28,978 nucleotides of DNA from Chara braunii (taxonomy: Eukaryota > Streptophyta > Charophyceae > Charales > Characeae), in contig BFEA01000073.1 in assembly GCA_003427395.1 (NCBI GenBank), positions 1,378,184 to 1,407,161 on the forward strand, given 5' to 3'. Position numbers and translations under genes: made by a program. Of this stretch, positions 8,836-19,412 are shown in pieces. The notes beneath the pieces were generated by a model. It was given only the letters and a program-made list of their open reading frames with translations. It was not told the DNA's origin and did not search any database. How positions within the stretch are numbered: position 1 is the stretch's first letter; every line of letters starts with the position of its first letter.

Positions 8836-10560
8836 ACACGCAACAGTTGACCAAAAGAAAGTCAAACAGTCGGGCATCGACGCCTCTGATGAACTTCCGT
8901 CTCGCAGCAATACTCCCCTTCGCCAAATCTGACCACTCCCCCAAGATGCAGTAATCATGCGCCGTCAGTATGTCAATGTCAATCACCATAGCAGTCTGTC
9001 GACACCGTACGTCCAGCCGCCGTGCACAACAACATGTACCAGTTGTGTAGCCCATCTATACGTAGCAACTCACCTACAGTACGCACCTAGCAGTCGTGCG
9101 CAGTAGCCAGGCGAAGGTAAACAGAAAGTGGCGGTAGGCCAACAATACATAGTCAGTCGTAAGAATACAACAGTCACAGCCTCGACATCCAATTATACAC
9201 CAGAAAAAAGAAAACACAGTTCGCTATTAGCAGCAGCCCAACCACTCCCATCTCAACTATCTCCTAATTTACTAAACTAACTTCAGAATCACATTCGTCC
9301 GAGGTTAAAACCCCCGAATCGCCTTTCCTCCTATAAAAAAAAATGCCCCCAATCGATCACGCTCAAGGTTTTGTCCACTGTGCCTCGCCCGTTTTCTTCC
9401 GCCCATTCTGCACATCCATCCAGCGCACTTTCTAGTCTATGCTCCTCCTCCCGTCTCACTTTGACAGCCCATTCGAATCTTAATCAGTCTCTGCGTTAAA
9501 ACACAGGAGTACACACTTACGCGCGTGAAGAGATAAGAAGTGCATCTGCTTTCAATAGGATAGCATTAGGGAAATCCCATATGCACGAAATCCACAGCGT
9601 CCACTATCTGACAACAAGTCAAATGTATCTTTCGCTAAAATCCGGGACGATACTTGCCAGATTTCAGTCATTCACATGCTTGCCTTACTAACTCATCGGG
9701 CATCCTACTCTTCTTCTAACTCTGAATCTACTAACCCACAGTCGAATCCTACACTATCATAGTGCTCGCAATGCCTCTAAAGTTCGGATCAGCCTCCTCC
9801 CTTTCTACGCCGTATAGTCAACTTCGAGCTTTTCAACTTCAAACCCCACCTCCGCCACTCGGTCTGCGACTCGACTCCAAGTAGGTGCTTGCTTCCCCTT
9901 TTTATCCCTCCTTTCTATCGCACTTACCCGCCTCCCCATTCTCCTTCTGCCAATATTTCCTCTCCAAATCCGGCTATACGATGTAATATGCCCCTTATCT
10001 ACTCCGTCAGAAGAGAGTGAATCTTCCACGAAATATGGGAAGGTTCATGTTACTTTAGAATGACCGTTTTATTCGAGTGCAGCCCCCACTCGCCACATCT
10101 TGTAAACTTTCCTCTAAGATCAAAGACTAAAGCCACAGTCTAGTTCGCCTTCCTGAGAAACATTGGATTCGGCTTCGATTCGGGCGAAATCCGTTGAGAA
10201 CTGAGAGTGTACGGCCGCCTTTGTGTTTCTCTCCTTCCTTTAACTGCATCGCCATCTCCCCGCACACCAACTTCTTTCTAAGCTCTAAATCTAATCAACT
10301 AATCCCAGAAATGTCTCCACCATTGGAATCACTTTATCCAAAAACACTGGGATGGAGCCCCTCCTTGTCTAAATCCGGCCAGAAACGAGGGAGATAAGCC
10401 TCTCCTTGTTCTTCGCCCTTCTAACTCCCACCTTCTTCCATAGCTCCGCGCAACTCTTCTCTTACTAGCTTCTACCACACTCTCTTATGCATCTTTCAGA
10501 CTCCAGCATCGTGGTCGCCCCACCCAAGAACCCCTGTTTCGCGCTTTTCCCTGCTCAATT
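8836..10560 (-). promoter_or_regulatory. Upstream arm of the left unit, purine-rich on the minus strand
   Basis: No gene is recognisable. From about 9300 the + strand is strongly pyrimidine-rich (long CTTCCC/CCTCC runs), so the leader-sense strand is purine-rich, as in the right arm at 17100-18900. Sequence similarity to the right arm is weak except for the ATCTTCC hairpin at 10019-10046. By position it would hold the promoter of the leader. That is inference. Confidence 0.4.
10019..10046 (-). other. ATCTTCC hairpin, left-arm copy
   Basis: GAATCTTCC (10019-10027) pairs with GGAAGGTTC (10038-10046) around a 10-nt loop, nine pairs with one G-T. In leader sense it ends GGAAGATTCACTCTC, identical to the right-arm copy at 18363-18377. 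Confidence 0.6.
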
Positions 10561-11330
10561 TCATTAAGAAATGAGCGGGCCACACGTTTTCAACTTCTGC
10601 CATAGCCGCTTCCCGTCGCCACTGCGCTTCTTTCTTGCTCTGCACGCACCTAACGCAACCTGCCATCCAAGTTCACTCACCTTTCTGCCTTACTTTCTGG
10701 CGCCTCGCTCTACACCGCTCTGTGATGCTCCACTCTCCCTTGCTACACTACCTCGTATCTGCAGTCACCCCCCCCCTGTTAGGTCGCTTTAGCTATCCTC
10801 TTAGAAACTTCGGAGGGAGCCAGCTATTAGGTGAACAAATCTACAGACCGTATTACCGTATTCCCCCACAGTGCTCTCCGCCTTTCCGTTGTGCCACTCC
10901 TTGGCCCCCACAGTGCCACCCCTCGGCCCCAGTGTAGGTCTTAGTGGTGGTGTCAAGTACTCAAATGAGATCCTGGGCCCAACGTGGAGAAAGGTCCCAC
11001 ATGAATGGCGGCCCGGGCTCTGCGCCCATTGTCCTAGTACCCTTGGCCCGACATAGTCCACCATTTCTTTTCATGCGCGCACTCAAACCTCTCACAGTAG
11101 ATCTTGGTCGGCGGGCAGCACACCCGCGTCAACCCCCGCCACTCAGATTTCCCCTGCTTCGTGGGCTAACCACCCATCGTGAGCACGTTGACTCCCTCAG
11201 TCCATGTTTCAAGCAGTCAGAACAGAAAAACCTCGCCAGCATCACGATCATGCAAGGGACCCGTAGGTCAGCCAAAGGAGCGCGTGCTCAAGGTCCTCGA
11301 CCGCCGTGACGGCCTCTAAAAATCGGCGCT
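10561..11330. other. GC- and pyrimidine-rich stretch without recognisable gene
   Basis: Several short open frames overlap here on both strands, but they show low-complexity P/S/R-rich translations and no family signature. There is a small direct repeat of CCCCCACAGTGC at about 10863 and 10908. No boundary is evident. Confidence 0.35.
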
Positions 11331-11359
11331 GTGTCTAAGTCAAGAAATGTCGACGCATA

Positions 11360-11400
11360 TAAAAAAAAATAATAATAATAATACAATAATAAAATATTTA
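11360..11400 (+). repeat. AT-rich microsatellite (A tract and AAT units)
   Basis: A run of nine A is followed by about five AAT units and related AT-rich sequence. It is a simple repeat and accounts for the poly-Tyr stretch in the minus-strand translation. Confidence 0.8.
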
Positions 11401-11958
11401 ATCTTATAATCATCAGAATACGACGAATGAGGAAAAAAGAGATCGCTAGTACCGTTTCGACGCCTCTGACGACCAAACCAGGAGGAATAGCCCTGTTGGG
11501 CCCTCCACACTACTATGAAATCCTCGCATCGTCGTCGCTTGATCTCGATCAATGGATCTCTATGATGAAAGTCTGACACTGTAACAAATAGTGCTAGGCC
11601 TAAGGCTGGGTCTAGTTTTGAAGGGCGCCTAAATAAACCGATACTGCGCGACCCGCAGACCTACCAAAATGTCTTCAAAGATCATACTATTGTCGATGCC
11701 GTCCTCTGCACGTACGCACAAGTCACAAGCAAGCACACCAATCCCGAAACATAATTTCTTTAATCCTAGTTTAATCAGAAGAAAAAAAAAAATCTGGCCG
11801 GCGACCAACTCGGTTTTCACTATCACCAAAGGGAAAACAAATCACACGCGCCTTAAGCTTGCGCGGCCACACACTCTCTACTCTAGTCAACCATCCTATC
11901 AACGTAACCTGCAGGCACCATCGGGTTTCGCGCGGTATACTTAAGCTTTAAATCAACC

Positions 11959-12050
11959 TTTTTTTTTTTTTTTTTTTTTTTTTTTGAGACACCCCCACCA
12001 GTGATAGTGGTGCTGGTAAGAGCAGACACCACTACCACCCGAGGAGAGGC
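11959..12050. other. 27-T tract followed by a CCACC/GGTGG motif cluster
   Basis: A run of 27 T (11959-11985) is followed by clustered short motifs in both orientations (CCCCCACCAG, TAGTGGTGCTGG, ACACCACTACCACCC). This resembles one end of the MITE-like elements at 13020 and 22752, where a motif cluster abuts an A or T tract. The opposite end was not found. Confidence 0.35.
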
Positions 12051-12075
12051 TCCATCTATTGGTGGGAGCATCACC

Positions 12076-12155
12076 TGCTGGAAAACGGGTTCAGCGTCCC
12101 ATATACAGAATGAACTTCCTCAGAGGTAACATGCTGGAAACCGGGTACAGTGTCC
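12076..12155 (+). repeat. 24-bp direct repeat pair
   Basis: TGCTGGAAAMCGGGTWCAGY-GTCC occurs at 12076-12099 and 12132-12155 with three differences. The spacing is 56 bp. Confidence 0.6.
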
Positions 12156-12289
12156 TCTCACTAACTATCCTGTACTGTCCAAATCAAGACCCAAGGCAGG
12201 GGCCCAGCAGGGTTACAACCTTATTTCCTATCGCTTGCAAAAAACAGGGCGGATACCCTTGTAAGGGTATTCGCACCGACAGCTTACCG

Positions 12290-13018
12290 GACCATATTAA
12301 GCAACGTCCCCGTCGCTTCGCAAACCAAAAAAATTATCAGTTCAACCATAATTCAAATGCTGACGAGAAAGGAACCAATCCAATCAGCCGACAGACCCTG
12401 GTTTGAGGCCTCCAACAATCCATGCCCATACAACTATGTGCTGTCAGGATTCTAACTGGGGTCTCCATTGTCCTGACACTAGGACGCCGGTGTACTAGAC
12501 ATACGTACTACATCATAAGTCTAAACGGCCCTCTCAACTGTCCTCTCCCCTTCGTCTTAGACAAACGCCGGCTTCTCGTTAAGTGTCCCTAGTCTCTACA
12601 CTGTAAGCAGGGCCATAACCAGGGACGAGGGCCCTAACCGAGACCTTCGAAGGCACTCTTGCCTCCCTCCAATAATTCTCTCAATCAAATATTTATATAA
12701 ACATAATCTTATCTCAGACACCTCCTGCAGTCTAGTACAGGAAGGCTAGGTCTCCATCTTGGCCCACCGTAGTCTGGGTGATCATGCCAGATCTACGACC
12801 CACCGCGTTGTTATTTTAGCGGTAGTGCCCTCACAGGTTGCGCCACGATAGGCTTTTTCCTGATAAGCATTCAATCAGGACTCAAACGACTGAATTGACT
12901 CGACTTCTATCCCGCATCGTTCCACGGGAGTAAAACCCTCTTAGGTGTCCACACCCCTTTAAGTCTTTACTCCTTTGGCCAGATGTAGGCCCGCTGTCGC
13001 CGATCAGCAACCGGCTAT
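12290..13018. other. No gene seen
   Basis: This stretch lies inside the 12248-15421 inverted-repeat pair. Translations on both strands are short and carry no recognisable motif. A small hairpin, GTCCT/AGGAC, lies near 12468-12483. Confidence 0.4.
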
Positions 13019-13019
13019 G

Positions 13020-13325
13020 TAGACCCCCATACGAATACGGGTTGTACGTACGTACGTACGGGCTCATGTGGTCGTACGGGTCATACGTACGGAAAAAAAA
13101 CAAAAAACAAAAAAATCAAAAAAATCTGGAAAAAAAAAATGTTATGGAGAAAAATAAATTCAAACACGTTTGCCGCAGGGTCATATTGAAATTCGTTACC
13201 AAATTTAAGATTAAAAAAAACGTTTTTTTTTTTTTTTTTTTTCGTACGGGGTTGTACATACGGCCGTACGTACGACTGTACGATAAACCCCCCGTAGTAC
13301 CCGTACGTCGTACGGAGTGTTACAC
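13020..13325. mobile_element. MITE-like element with CGTACG subterminal motifs
   Basis: A left cluster (13030-13092) and a right cluster (13243-13318) are both packed with CGTACG or TACGGG motifs. The ends match as imperfect inverted repeats (TGTAGACCCCCATACGA outward left; TGTAACACTCCGTACGA reading in from the right). An A-rich run (13093-13140) follows the left cluster and 20 T (13223-13242) precede the right cluster, with a plain AT-rich core between. The size is about 0.3 kb. Clustered subterminal motifs are a known feature of hAT and CACTA elements, whose transposases bind them. No target-site duplication is convincing. Confidence 0.6.
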
Positions 13326-13335
13326 AGGCAGCCGA

Positions 13336-13357
13336 CACTAGGGGTTGCGCCCTAGTG
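13336..13357. other. Perfect hairpin with CACTA/TAGTG ends
   Basis: CACTAGGG (13336-13343) and CCCTAGTG (13350-13357) pair perfectly around six bases. The ends are those of a CACTA-class transposon, brought together. No 3-bp duplication flanks it. Confidence 0.5.
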
Positions 13358-15215
13358 ATGCTAAACTTTACCGTTAGCTTGGTATTCCCATAAATGCCCC
13401 AAGATTAGCACAAGTGGTTGGATTGTGTGTCGCAACAATACAGGCCTACTGCGGGACTACGCAAAGGTCTGTCACACATAAAAGGTATTTACCAGTCCTC
13501 TGTGGGACGACACAAAGAAACACGGCAACCTCTCCACTTTCACAAAACAAAATCACCGCCAAATTCACAAGACCGTGACCTCCCAACTTAATCAGAGCAA
13601 GAAAGTCACATCTCAACGACATCTCTCATATAAATCACTCTAGCGACCTCTAAAATTCCACCAAAGGCCAAACACAAACGTGGTCCTTCTCGTCAGTCTT
13701 TATCATTCAAAATCAACTTACCATGTCACTAAATCTATTAACTACCTTTCATATGAAAGAAGTCTCACTCAATAGGTCTCGCAGTCAGCCCTTCTCGGTC
13801 TAGGATGAACTCTCACGCGACCGTTTCTTAGAACATTTTCCCTCTCTGAAGATGAATCTCTAGAGTCCAAACAGGCAAAAGACTACCTTCCCTTGCGAAG
13901 GTGTCTCAACCATAAAACAACTCAAACTGAAAGACCATCTTATGGGTCCTCATCACAACTCAACAATAAACATTCGGCATGGTAAGCATTCGAGTCCCAA
14001 GGACTCATAAACCCTTTAGGATTCTCACTCCTTTCACAAAGACCGACTGCTCTTCCTCTCCTTATACCCGGCCCTATTATCCGCTCATAGGCAGATCGTA
14101 CGAGTATACCAAAGAGTAGGCAGTTCACATCCATTCACATTCACAAAATACATAGCTCTCGAGACGTTTCTCATACATCTCTCACACAAAACCATTATAC
14201 ATCAGGATAAAACCACATATGTGAGAGTGATTGTGATCGTGATATAGAAGGAGATAGTCTTTAATAAAACCTTAACTCAATATACACTCAGGGGTGTAAT
14301 ATCCCAACTCAAAGGCGACCCAAATATGGTCTTGAATTACATATATACACAAAGAGTTGAACAATCCCAACTCTAACCGGGCCCGGTATCACACAAAAAT
14401 TGTGATCTCCGCGACAGAGTTAAAATTGGAACAGTCTTAGTCAGGGTGTAATTGCTCCCTTCAAATCAAAGGAATCCAAGTAATTCAAAACATATCTAAA
14501 TATCCAAAGACGTAACACAAGGCCTACCATGTTTTGATGGATCAAAGGCTTAAAACGACCTTTGAGTCAGAACGTTGTACATATTTCCCTCTCATAGGCC
14601 ATACATTTCTAAGACTCAAATTCAAACTGCCCAAAATTTCATGCATATCCTACGTCCAAACGCATGGGTGCGTATACCCTTATAACTCAGGGTGGTATGG
14701 TTAAGAGGAAACTCAGCCTTCAAAACACAATCACCTCCTTTCGAATCTTAGGGTGATACCCCCAAAGCACATGTCTAAAGGGGTCAAGTATCACAATCAA
14801 AGTCAAATCAGTGCTCCTAACAAGATCACATCCTCACATGATCTCATAAAGCACTTAAATCCATATTCTAAGTCATACCCTCATTTGTCTTCGACCCTCA
14901 ACAATCCATACATGCACGAGGCTCACTTTCGTACTCTGACTATGCTCTCGCTATTCTACCCTTGAGGAGTTCCAAGATCCTGAGAGTAGCTTATCCAATC
15001 TGACTTGAGGCCGCTTATGATCTAGTCATATATACACAAAGCACTGAAAGCACACGCATATATATTTTAGCCTCATACATCATACCATCAGGACCCTCCT
15101 GACTAAAACATAGATTTAGGCTCACATAATTAGTTTATCTGCTATCTTGACTTCCATGTCCACAGGTATACGCAGGTTCATGAGAATCACACTTTGACGG
15201 AATATAAGTGCACCC
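13358..15215. other. AT-rich stretch, no recognisable gene
   Basis: Only short open frames without motifs are present. A 12-bp perfect palindrome, ACCGGGCCCGGT, is at 14376-14387, just after a GAGTTG/CAACTC hairpin (14354-14373). Short GGGT...CCC hairpins recur near 14290, 14665 and 14748. All of it lies inside the 12248-15421 inverted-repeat pair. Confidence 0.35.
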
Positions 15216-15216
15216 C

Positions 15217-15423
15217 CTATCGGCCTGCTAGTACCCGAACCTCCTCCCAATCTGCAACCCTTTCATCTGGATCATGGGCACTAGCATATGCGTCAATTAT
15301 ATTGACTAGGTCCCTAAGTCCTTGACTAGGGGGCAAGAACCTTAGGTCTAAGTACATACCATATATCAATTCGCACTTGTATCGCGTTGTCGTAGCAAAC
15401 ACCCTTACAAGGGTATTTGCCAT
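15217..15423 (-). other. Open reading frame of 68 codons, unrecognised
   Basis: The translation contains LRDLVNIIDAYASAHDPDER and ends near VRVLAGR. It reads more like real protein than its neighbours, with an amphipathic helix-like spacing. I do not recognise a family, and it crosses the right 36-bp inverted repeat at its start. It could be a remnant of an element-encoded protein or chance. Confidence 0.2.
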
Positions 15424-15429
15424 TTTTTT

Positions 15430-16040
15430 TAAATCGCATTGGATGGATCCTCGATCAACGTAATGCGTTGATGAGGCAAACCCATGTCAGGACGCTCGCC
15501 TCGGCAATCTCGCTCTTGGCGAGAGTCCGAGTCGAATACGATCAAATTACAAAGTGTGTAGGGCACGCATTGTTGCGTTGCAATGTGACATGGTTGTTTA
15601 GACATCGGTGACATTAGGCCGGCGGAAGACGTCAAAGTCGTTGGGTCCGGTTACTCTCCCTTCTGTAATTTTTATTTTTGATCATATATTTTTTTTATTT
15701 TATAAAGACTAAATTTACTTCGCAACTAGTTCGGCCTCTGGCGGGACACGGCACAAAAAGGATAAAACTTCACCTTGCGCGGGCGCGGGAAGTTTATGTC
15801 GGACAACGAGTCGAAAGGTACGGCGATGGCAGACCTAGTCTGGGGGAAAGTCAGGAAGTTCGACAAAGTATGTCATGCGCCCGACGGCCTTGATACTAGG
15901 TGACCACAAACCTAGGCGCGAGCGGCACCTTTTTTACGGTCAGGAGGTTGGCCGATAGGCCAAGGCGAAGGTCTGGTTGTGCGGACAAGACCAATCACGG
16001 CCCAACGACTATTCATATGCAGGTTCACGCCTACCTAGCT
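15430..16040. other. No gene seen
   Basis: Mixed-composition DNA with an AT-rich patch (15660-15715). Short open frames on both strands carry no recognisable motif. Confidence 0.35.
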
Positions 16041-16044
16041 CAGC

Positions 16045-16192
16045 CTTTGGCCTAGTTCTAATGGTTACGGTACTGGACTTTCAAGCGGCAATTTTGGGGT
16101 TCGAAGTCAGCAAGCGGCGATGGAGCAAAGGAGCGTGATCATCGGAGACTGAAGGGTCGAGGGTCTTAAGGGACTATTCCCGTTGTTTTTTT
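16045..16192 (+). ncRNA. tRNA-like Pol III unit (SINE or tRNA pseudogene)
   Basis: An A-box-like TGGCCTAGTTCTAATGG (16048-16064) is followed at tRNA spacing by a B-box-like GGTTCGAAGTC (16098-16108). Between them, TACTGGACTTTCAA resembles a tRNA anticodon arm. The T-arm and anticodon stems no longer pair, so it is not a working tRNA. An 8-T run (about 16185-16192) downstream would end Pol III transcription. This fits a degenerate tRNA-derived SINE head with terminator. A chance match cannot be fully excluded. Confidence 0.45.
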
Positions 16193-16194
16193 TG

Positions 16195-16890
16195 GATGGG
16201 CCCAAGCCGGGGTCCGACAGGCAAGAGCAAGAGGGCGTCAGCAGGTCCTCGTCCTCTTCAATTCTACTATTTTTATTTTGTTGATAGGGAACTGGCTCCG
16301 GTACTGACGGAGAAGAAGTACCGCGAAGGAAGGACAAAAAGTAACTTTGGAAAAAAAGTTAAAGAGTGTTTGAGTTTGCTGAGCGAGGAGCAGACGAACG
16401 AGAATTGAGTACCCCACCAAGATGGGGATGAACAACGACTTCGTCGACACCTTTCTTAATAGAGGTAGGGTGTCTGTCTGCATAGGTTGTTGTGGCTAGC
16501 ATTGCAGCGGAAGTGATTGAAACCCCTCACGGGTGGCCGTCACGACAATCAAGAACCTTGAGCACGCACCTTTTTTGGAGGGCCCGTTCGGATTCCCGCA
16601 TGTGAGGAGTGTTGACAAAACTCCTCTAACGAAGTCTAACCTACCCATCTTGAAACGCAGTCTGAGGATTTCGACGTGCATGCAATCGGTGGATGCTTAA
16701 CCCACGAGGTGGAAAAAGCCTAAGCGGCAGGACCAGCACCTGCGGATGCACCATCTACCGACCGCGACTTGCTGACAGTAGGACTGAGTGTGGGCGTGCG
16801 TGATGGGATCCGAAAGATGATGAACTATGCCTGAGTTAGGCTACAAGGCCAAAAGGGATTGGCCAGAAGGGACTCACGCGGGATCTTTCA
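16195..16890. other. No gene seen
   Basis: No coding or RNA signature is seen on either strand apart from the repeats listed separately. Short minus-strand open frames are rich in L, S and R and carry no motif. Confidence 0.35.
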
Positions 16891-16898
16891 ACGATACG

Positions 16899-17110
16899 GA
16901 CGTGCAAATCGTTTGGCACACTGTAGTATAGGGCCGAACGACTAATGAAACCAGCCAGAAGCTGGTTCCCCTCGAAGTAGCAACACGTTCTCTTCGAAGT
17001 AGCCCACATCAGGCTGACGTGCAAATCATTCGTCGGACTTGGGTATACTGGCAAAAGACTACCGAACCGGTTGGTAGCCGGTTCCCTTTGAAGTCCTCTC
17101 GGGGTAGCTG
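16899..17110 (+). repeat. Pair of 117-bp repeat units, each with a 7-bp hairpin
   Basis: GACGTGCAAATC begins units at 16899 and 17016. Each contains a hairpin of 7 pairs and 5-nt loop: AACCAGC/GCTGGTT (16949-16967) and AACCGGT/GCCGGTT (17065-17083). Both are followed by CCC..TGAAG or CCC..CGAAG. A degraded unit may precede at about 16780. Confidence 0.65.
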
Positions 17111-17588
17111 AACTTTGCAGAGCGCATCTTCACCCGGACGAACGAAGCAATGATGAGTAGCGCTAGTAAGAATCGTAGGCACTAGCGGGAATGACGAAGT
17201 GAGGAAGAGGGCAAAGAGGATAGAGAGGAGAAAGATTATAGGGGAATTAAGTGGTGAAGTAGCAAGGGGAAAAGGGGTAGAGCTGCTAAAAAGAGGTGTA
17301 CGAGCCTAGCCGGAATCCAGTCCTGATACACTAAGAGAGGAGAGGGAAGGAAGGTGATGGTGAAAGTGAGTGTGGCAGAGCACGAGCTTGATTAACCGTT
17401 TGTCCTTTGGTTAGATTGAGGGGAAAAAAGATGCTACCTGGGGGGGGTTGCCACAAGCGAATGTGGATTTAAACTCAATTTGGCAGATAAGCGAGTAGAA
17501 TAGGAAGCAGATGAAGTAGGAAGTGAATGGAAGAGTCGGGAAAAATTCGAAGAAGAAGGAGGGCGGCAACGGGAGTGAAATTCTCATA

Positions 17589-17620
17589 TCTCGTTCGTTT
17601 CTTAATGAAAACGAACGAGA
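17589..17620. other. Perfect hairpin, 12-bp stem
   Basis: TCTCGTTCGTTT (17589-17600) pairs with AAACGAACGAGA (17609-17620) around an 8-nt loop. It lies in the purine-rich right arm. Confidence 0.7.
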
Positions 17621-18345
17621 AAAGAGTCTGACTAAGGTTTTTGGGGCATTGCGAGCACGGCAACAGAGTCAAAACCGAGTTTGGTGCGTTCATTCAGTAG
17701 TTGTGAGGAGCATGAGTTAAGGCCAGGAGTAAAAATTTCATTTGGTGTAAATCCGCAGTGTATCTTTCCATGTTTAAGAGGAGGATTCATTTTCATTTTG
17801 AAGATCACGTGGTCGTCATAATTATCCTCAGAATAGCTGCTCGTTTGTATCATCGGGCTGCCGGTCATGCTACTTATCACCGAGCTGCACGTGGTCCTCG
17901 CCTAAAATGCAGCGTGTAAGTGCCCTCCTTGAACAAGGTATTTTTGATTGTCGCAATGACCTTCTTAACGGCGCAACATATCGTGGTGTTGGGTTTCACA
18001 TTCATCACCGCCGTGTGTCCCACGTGATCGCACCTTTCGCCATAGTCATTTTTGAAGTCGTACTCCTTGTCACGATCGTGCTGTGGCTGCTGTCCATCGG
18101 GCTCTCCGCCAAAATGATTATCATCGCAGTAGTTTCCCGGTCGAGGCCTTCACGACCTATCCTCAAATGAACTTGGTCGTCAGAACGACCAGGCGCATCG
18201 ACATGTTAATAGGGAGAAAGAAATAGAGAGAGAGAGGGGGAGGGGGCAGAGAGGGCTCACCTCAAGGAACTAGTTATGTGGGGTAAGCCAAAAGTCGAGC
18301 TATTATACCAAACTAAGCGCTAACCTAGAGAGAGAGATGGGATGC

Positions 18346-18473
18346 ATCTTCCGTGTATTAGTGGAAGATTCACTCTCACCTAGCCATGAGGGGAGTAGCG
18401 GAGTGCGACGATGGGCGACTGCTGCAGACGATCTCGTTCAAGCAATATATCTTCCCACATTCCAGTGGAAGAT
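18346..18473 (+). other. Two ATCTTCC/GGAAGAT hairpins, right-arm copies
   Basis: Copy 1: 18346-18352 with 18363-18369, loop 10 nt. Copy 2: 18449-18455 with 18467-18473, loop 11 nt. Both continue TCAYTC downstream, like the left-arm copy read on the minus strand. Confidence 0.65.
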
Positions 18474-19412
18474 TCATTCCTATTTTTGCTCATTTGAGAA
18501 GTGACGAATGAGTTGCTCGTAGTCCTGGTCTAACTCGTCGACAAGGTCGTGCAGGTGATGACGCTAAGCACTTCGGTTGTTGTCTTTGCTGCTGGAACTT
18601 ACGGTTATACAGCCGCAAACATGCTTTGGAGATAACTCTAGTGTTGTTTGAACCCAACCACGTGGGCCGGAACCGACCAGGTGTGACGTGAGGTGATTGC
18701 GATCGGAGAAGAAGGGAGAGCGGCATGGGGACTGAGGTGTGAGGTCCCTTACCTATGAGATCAGACGTGCATCCACTATCTCTCGTGGTAATTGCCGAAT
18801 TCGGAAAACAACTGAGCCTCGATAGACTATGAACCTGGTCAGTTAAGAGCATGATCGCGAGTTAGCGGCAAAAGGAGAAGGAAGGAAGGTAAGGCTAGAG
18901 TTGTTGAGATCTCAGCTATAGTTGTCGATGGTCATCATCTGTGCCAGTGTGGCCAATGGTTCATGTCGTCATTGCTGCTCACCTTAGAAATCCTCCTCGT
19001 GCTCGCGAATGAGGTTCCATGCTATTGCTGCAGTTTTCAACAACAACAAATTGTTATCACTGCTTTCGAGCCTAGTGTTACTAAGGGCACGAGTGTTACT
19101 TAGCCACGGATTGTTGCGTCTTCCACTGCTCTCTGTTGCATTGTGTCTTTAGAAGCCATTGTGTGTTCCCATTGCGCCATTGTTGTGCGATCTAATTGCG
19201 TCTATGGCGTTTTGCAGCTCCGCTTGCTAGTACGGGTCGCTGCAACATTCACACTGAGCTTGCACTGTTTATTAGATGTGTGCGCGCCCGTTTTGTTGAG
19301 TTGCTGCATTCCGACCACCTTTCGAATAGGGAACGGGGGCGGGCTCCATTTGAATGCGGTTCATTTGCTATTCTACCGAAGAGGAAGCGCAGTGAAAGGG
19401 AGCGGTGTGAGG

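Larger units (their letters stand above)
12248..15421. mobile_element. Possible transposon bounded by 36-bp inverted repeats (3.17 kb)
   Basis: 12248-12283 and the reverse complement of 15386-15421 match at 29 of 36 positions by my count, with a 16-base uninterrupted core containing TACCCTTGTAAGGGT. Five of the seven differences are transitions. The core is itself nearly palindromic. Just outside each repeat lies an A-rich run (A6 on the left; on the right a T run that reads A8 in reverse complement). I found no clear target-site duplication and no transposase. It may be a non-autonomous DNA element, or two unrelated insertions of one palindromic motif. Confidence 0.4.
17111..19412 (+). promoter_or_regulatory. 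Upstream arm of the right unit, purine-rich
   Basis: No gene is recognisable. 17140-17570 is strongly purine-rich, and GA-repeat tracts lie at 18210-18255 and 18327-18338. The stretch mirrors the left arm in position and strand bias. It contains a perfect 12-bp-stem hairpin (17589-17620) and two ATCTTCC hairpins (18346-18369, 18449-18473). From 18880 the sequence becomes T/G-rich, with many TTGTTG and GCTGC words. By position this would be promoter DNA for the right leader. Confidence 0.4.

Noticed and set aside
13336-13357. Complete CACTA transposon
   Set aside because: Only the end words are present. No 3-bp target duplication and no body.
9740-17660. 14-base match GGCATTGCGAGCAC between left (minus) and right arms
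   Set aside because: Not colinear with the ATCTTCC hairpins and the leader alignment. A match of this length can arise by chance in a window of this size.
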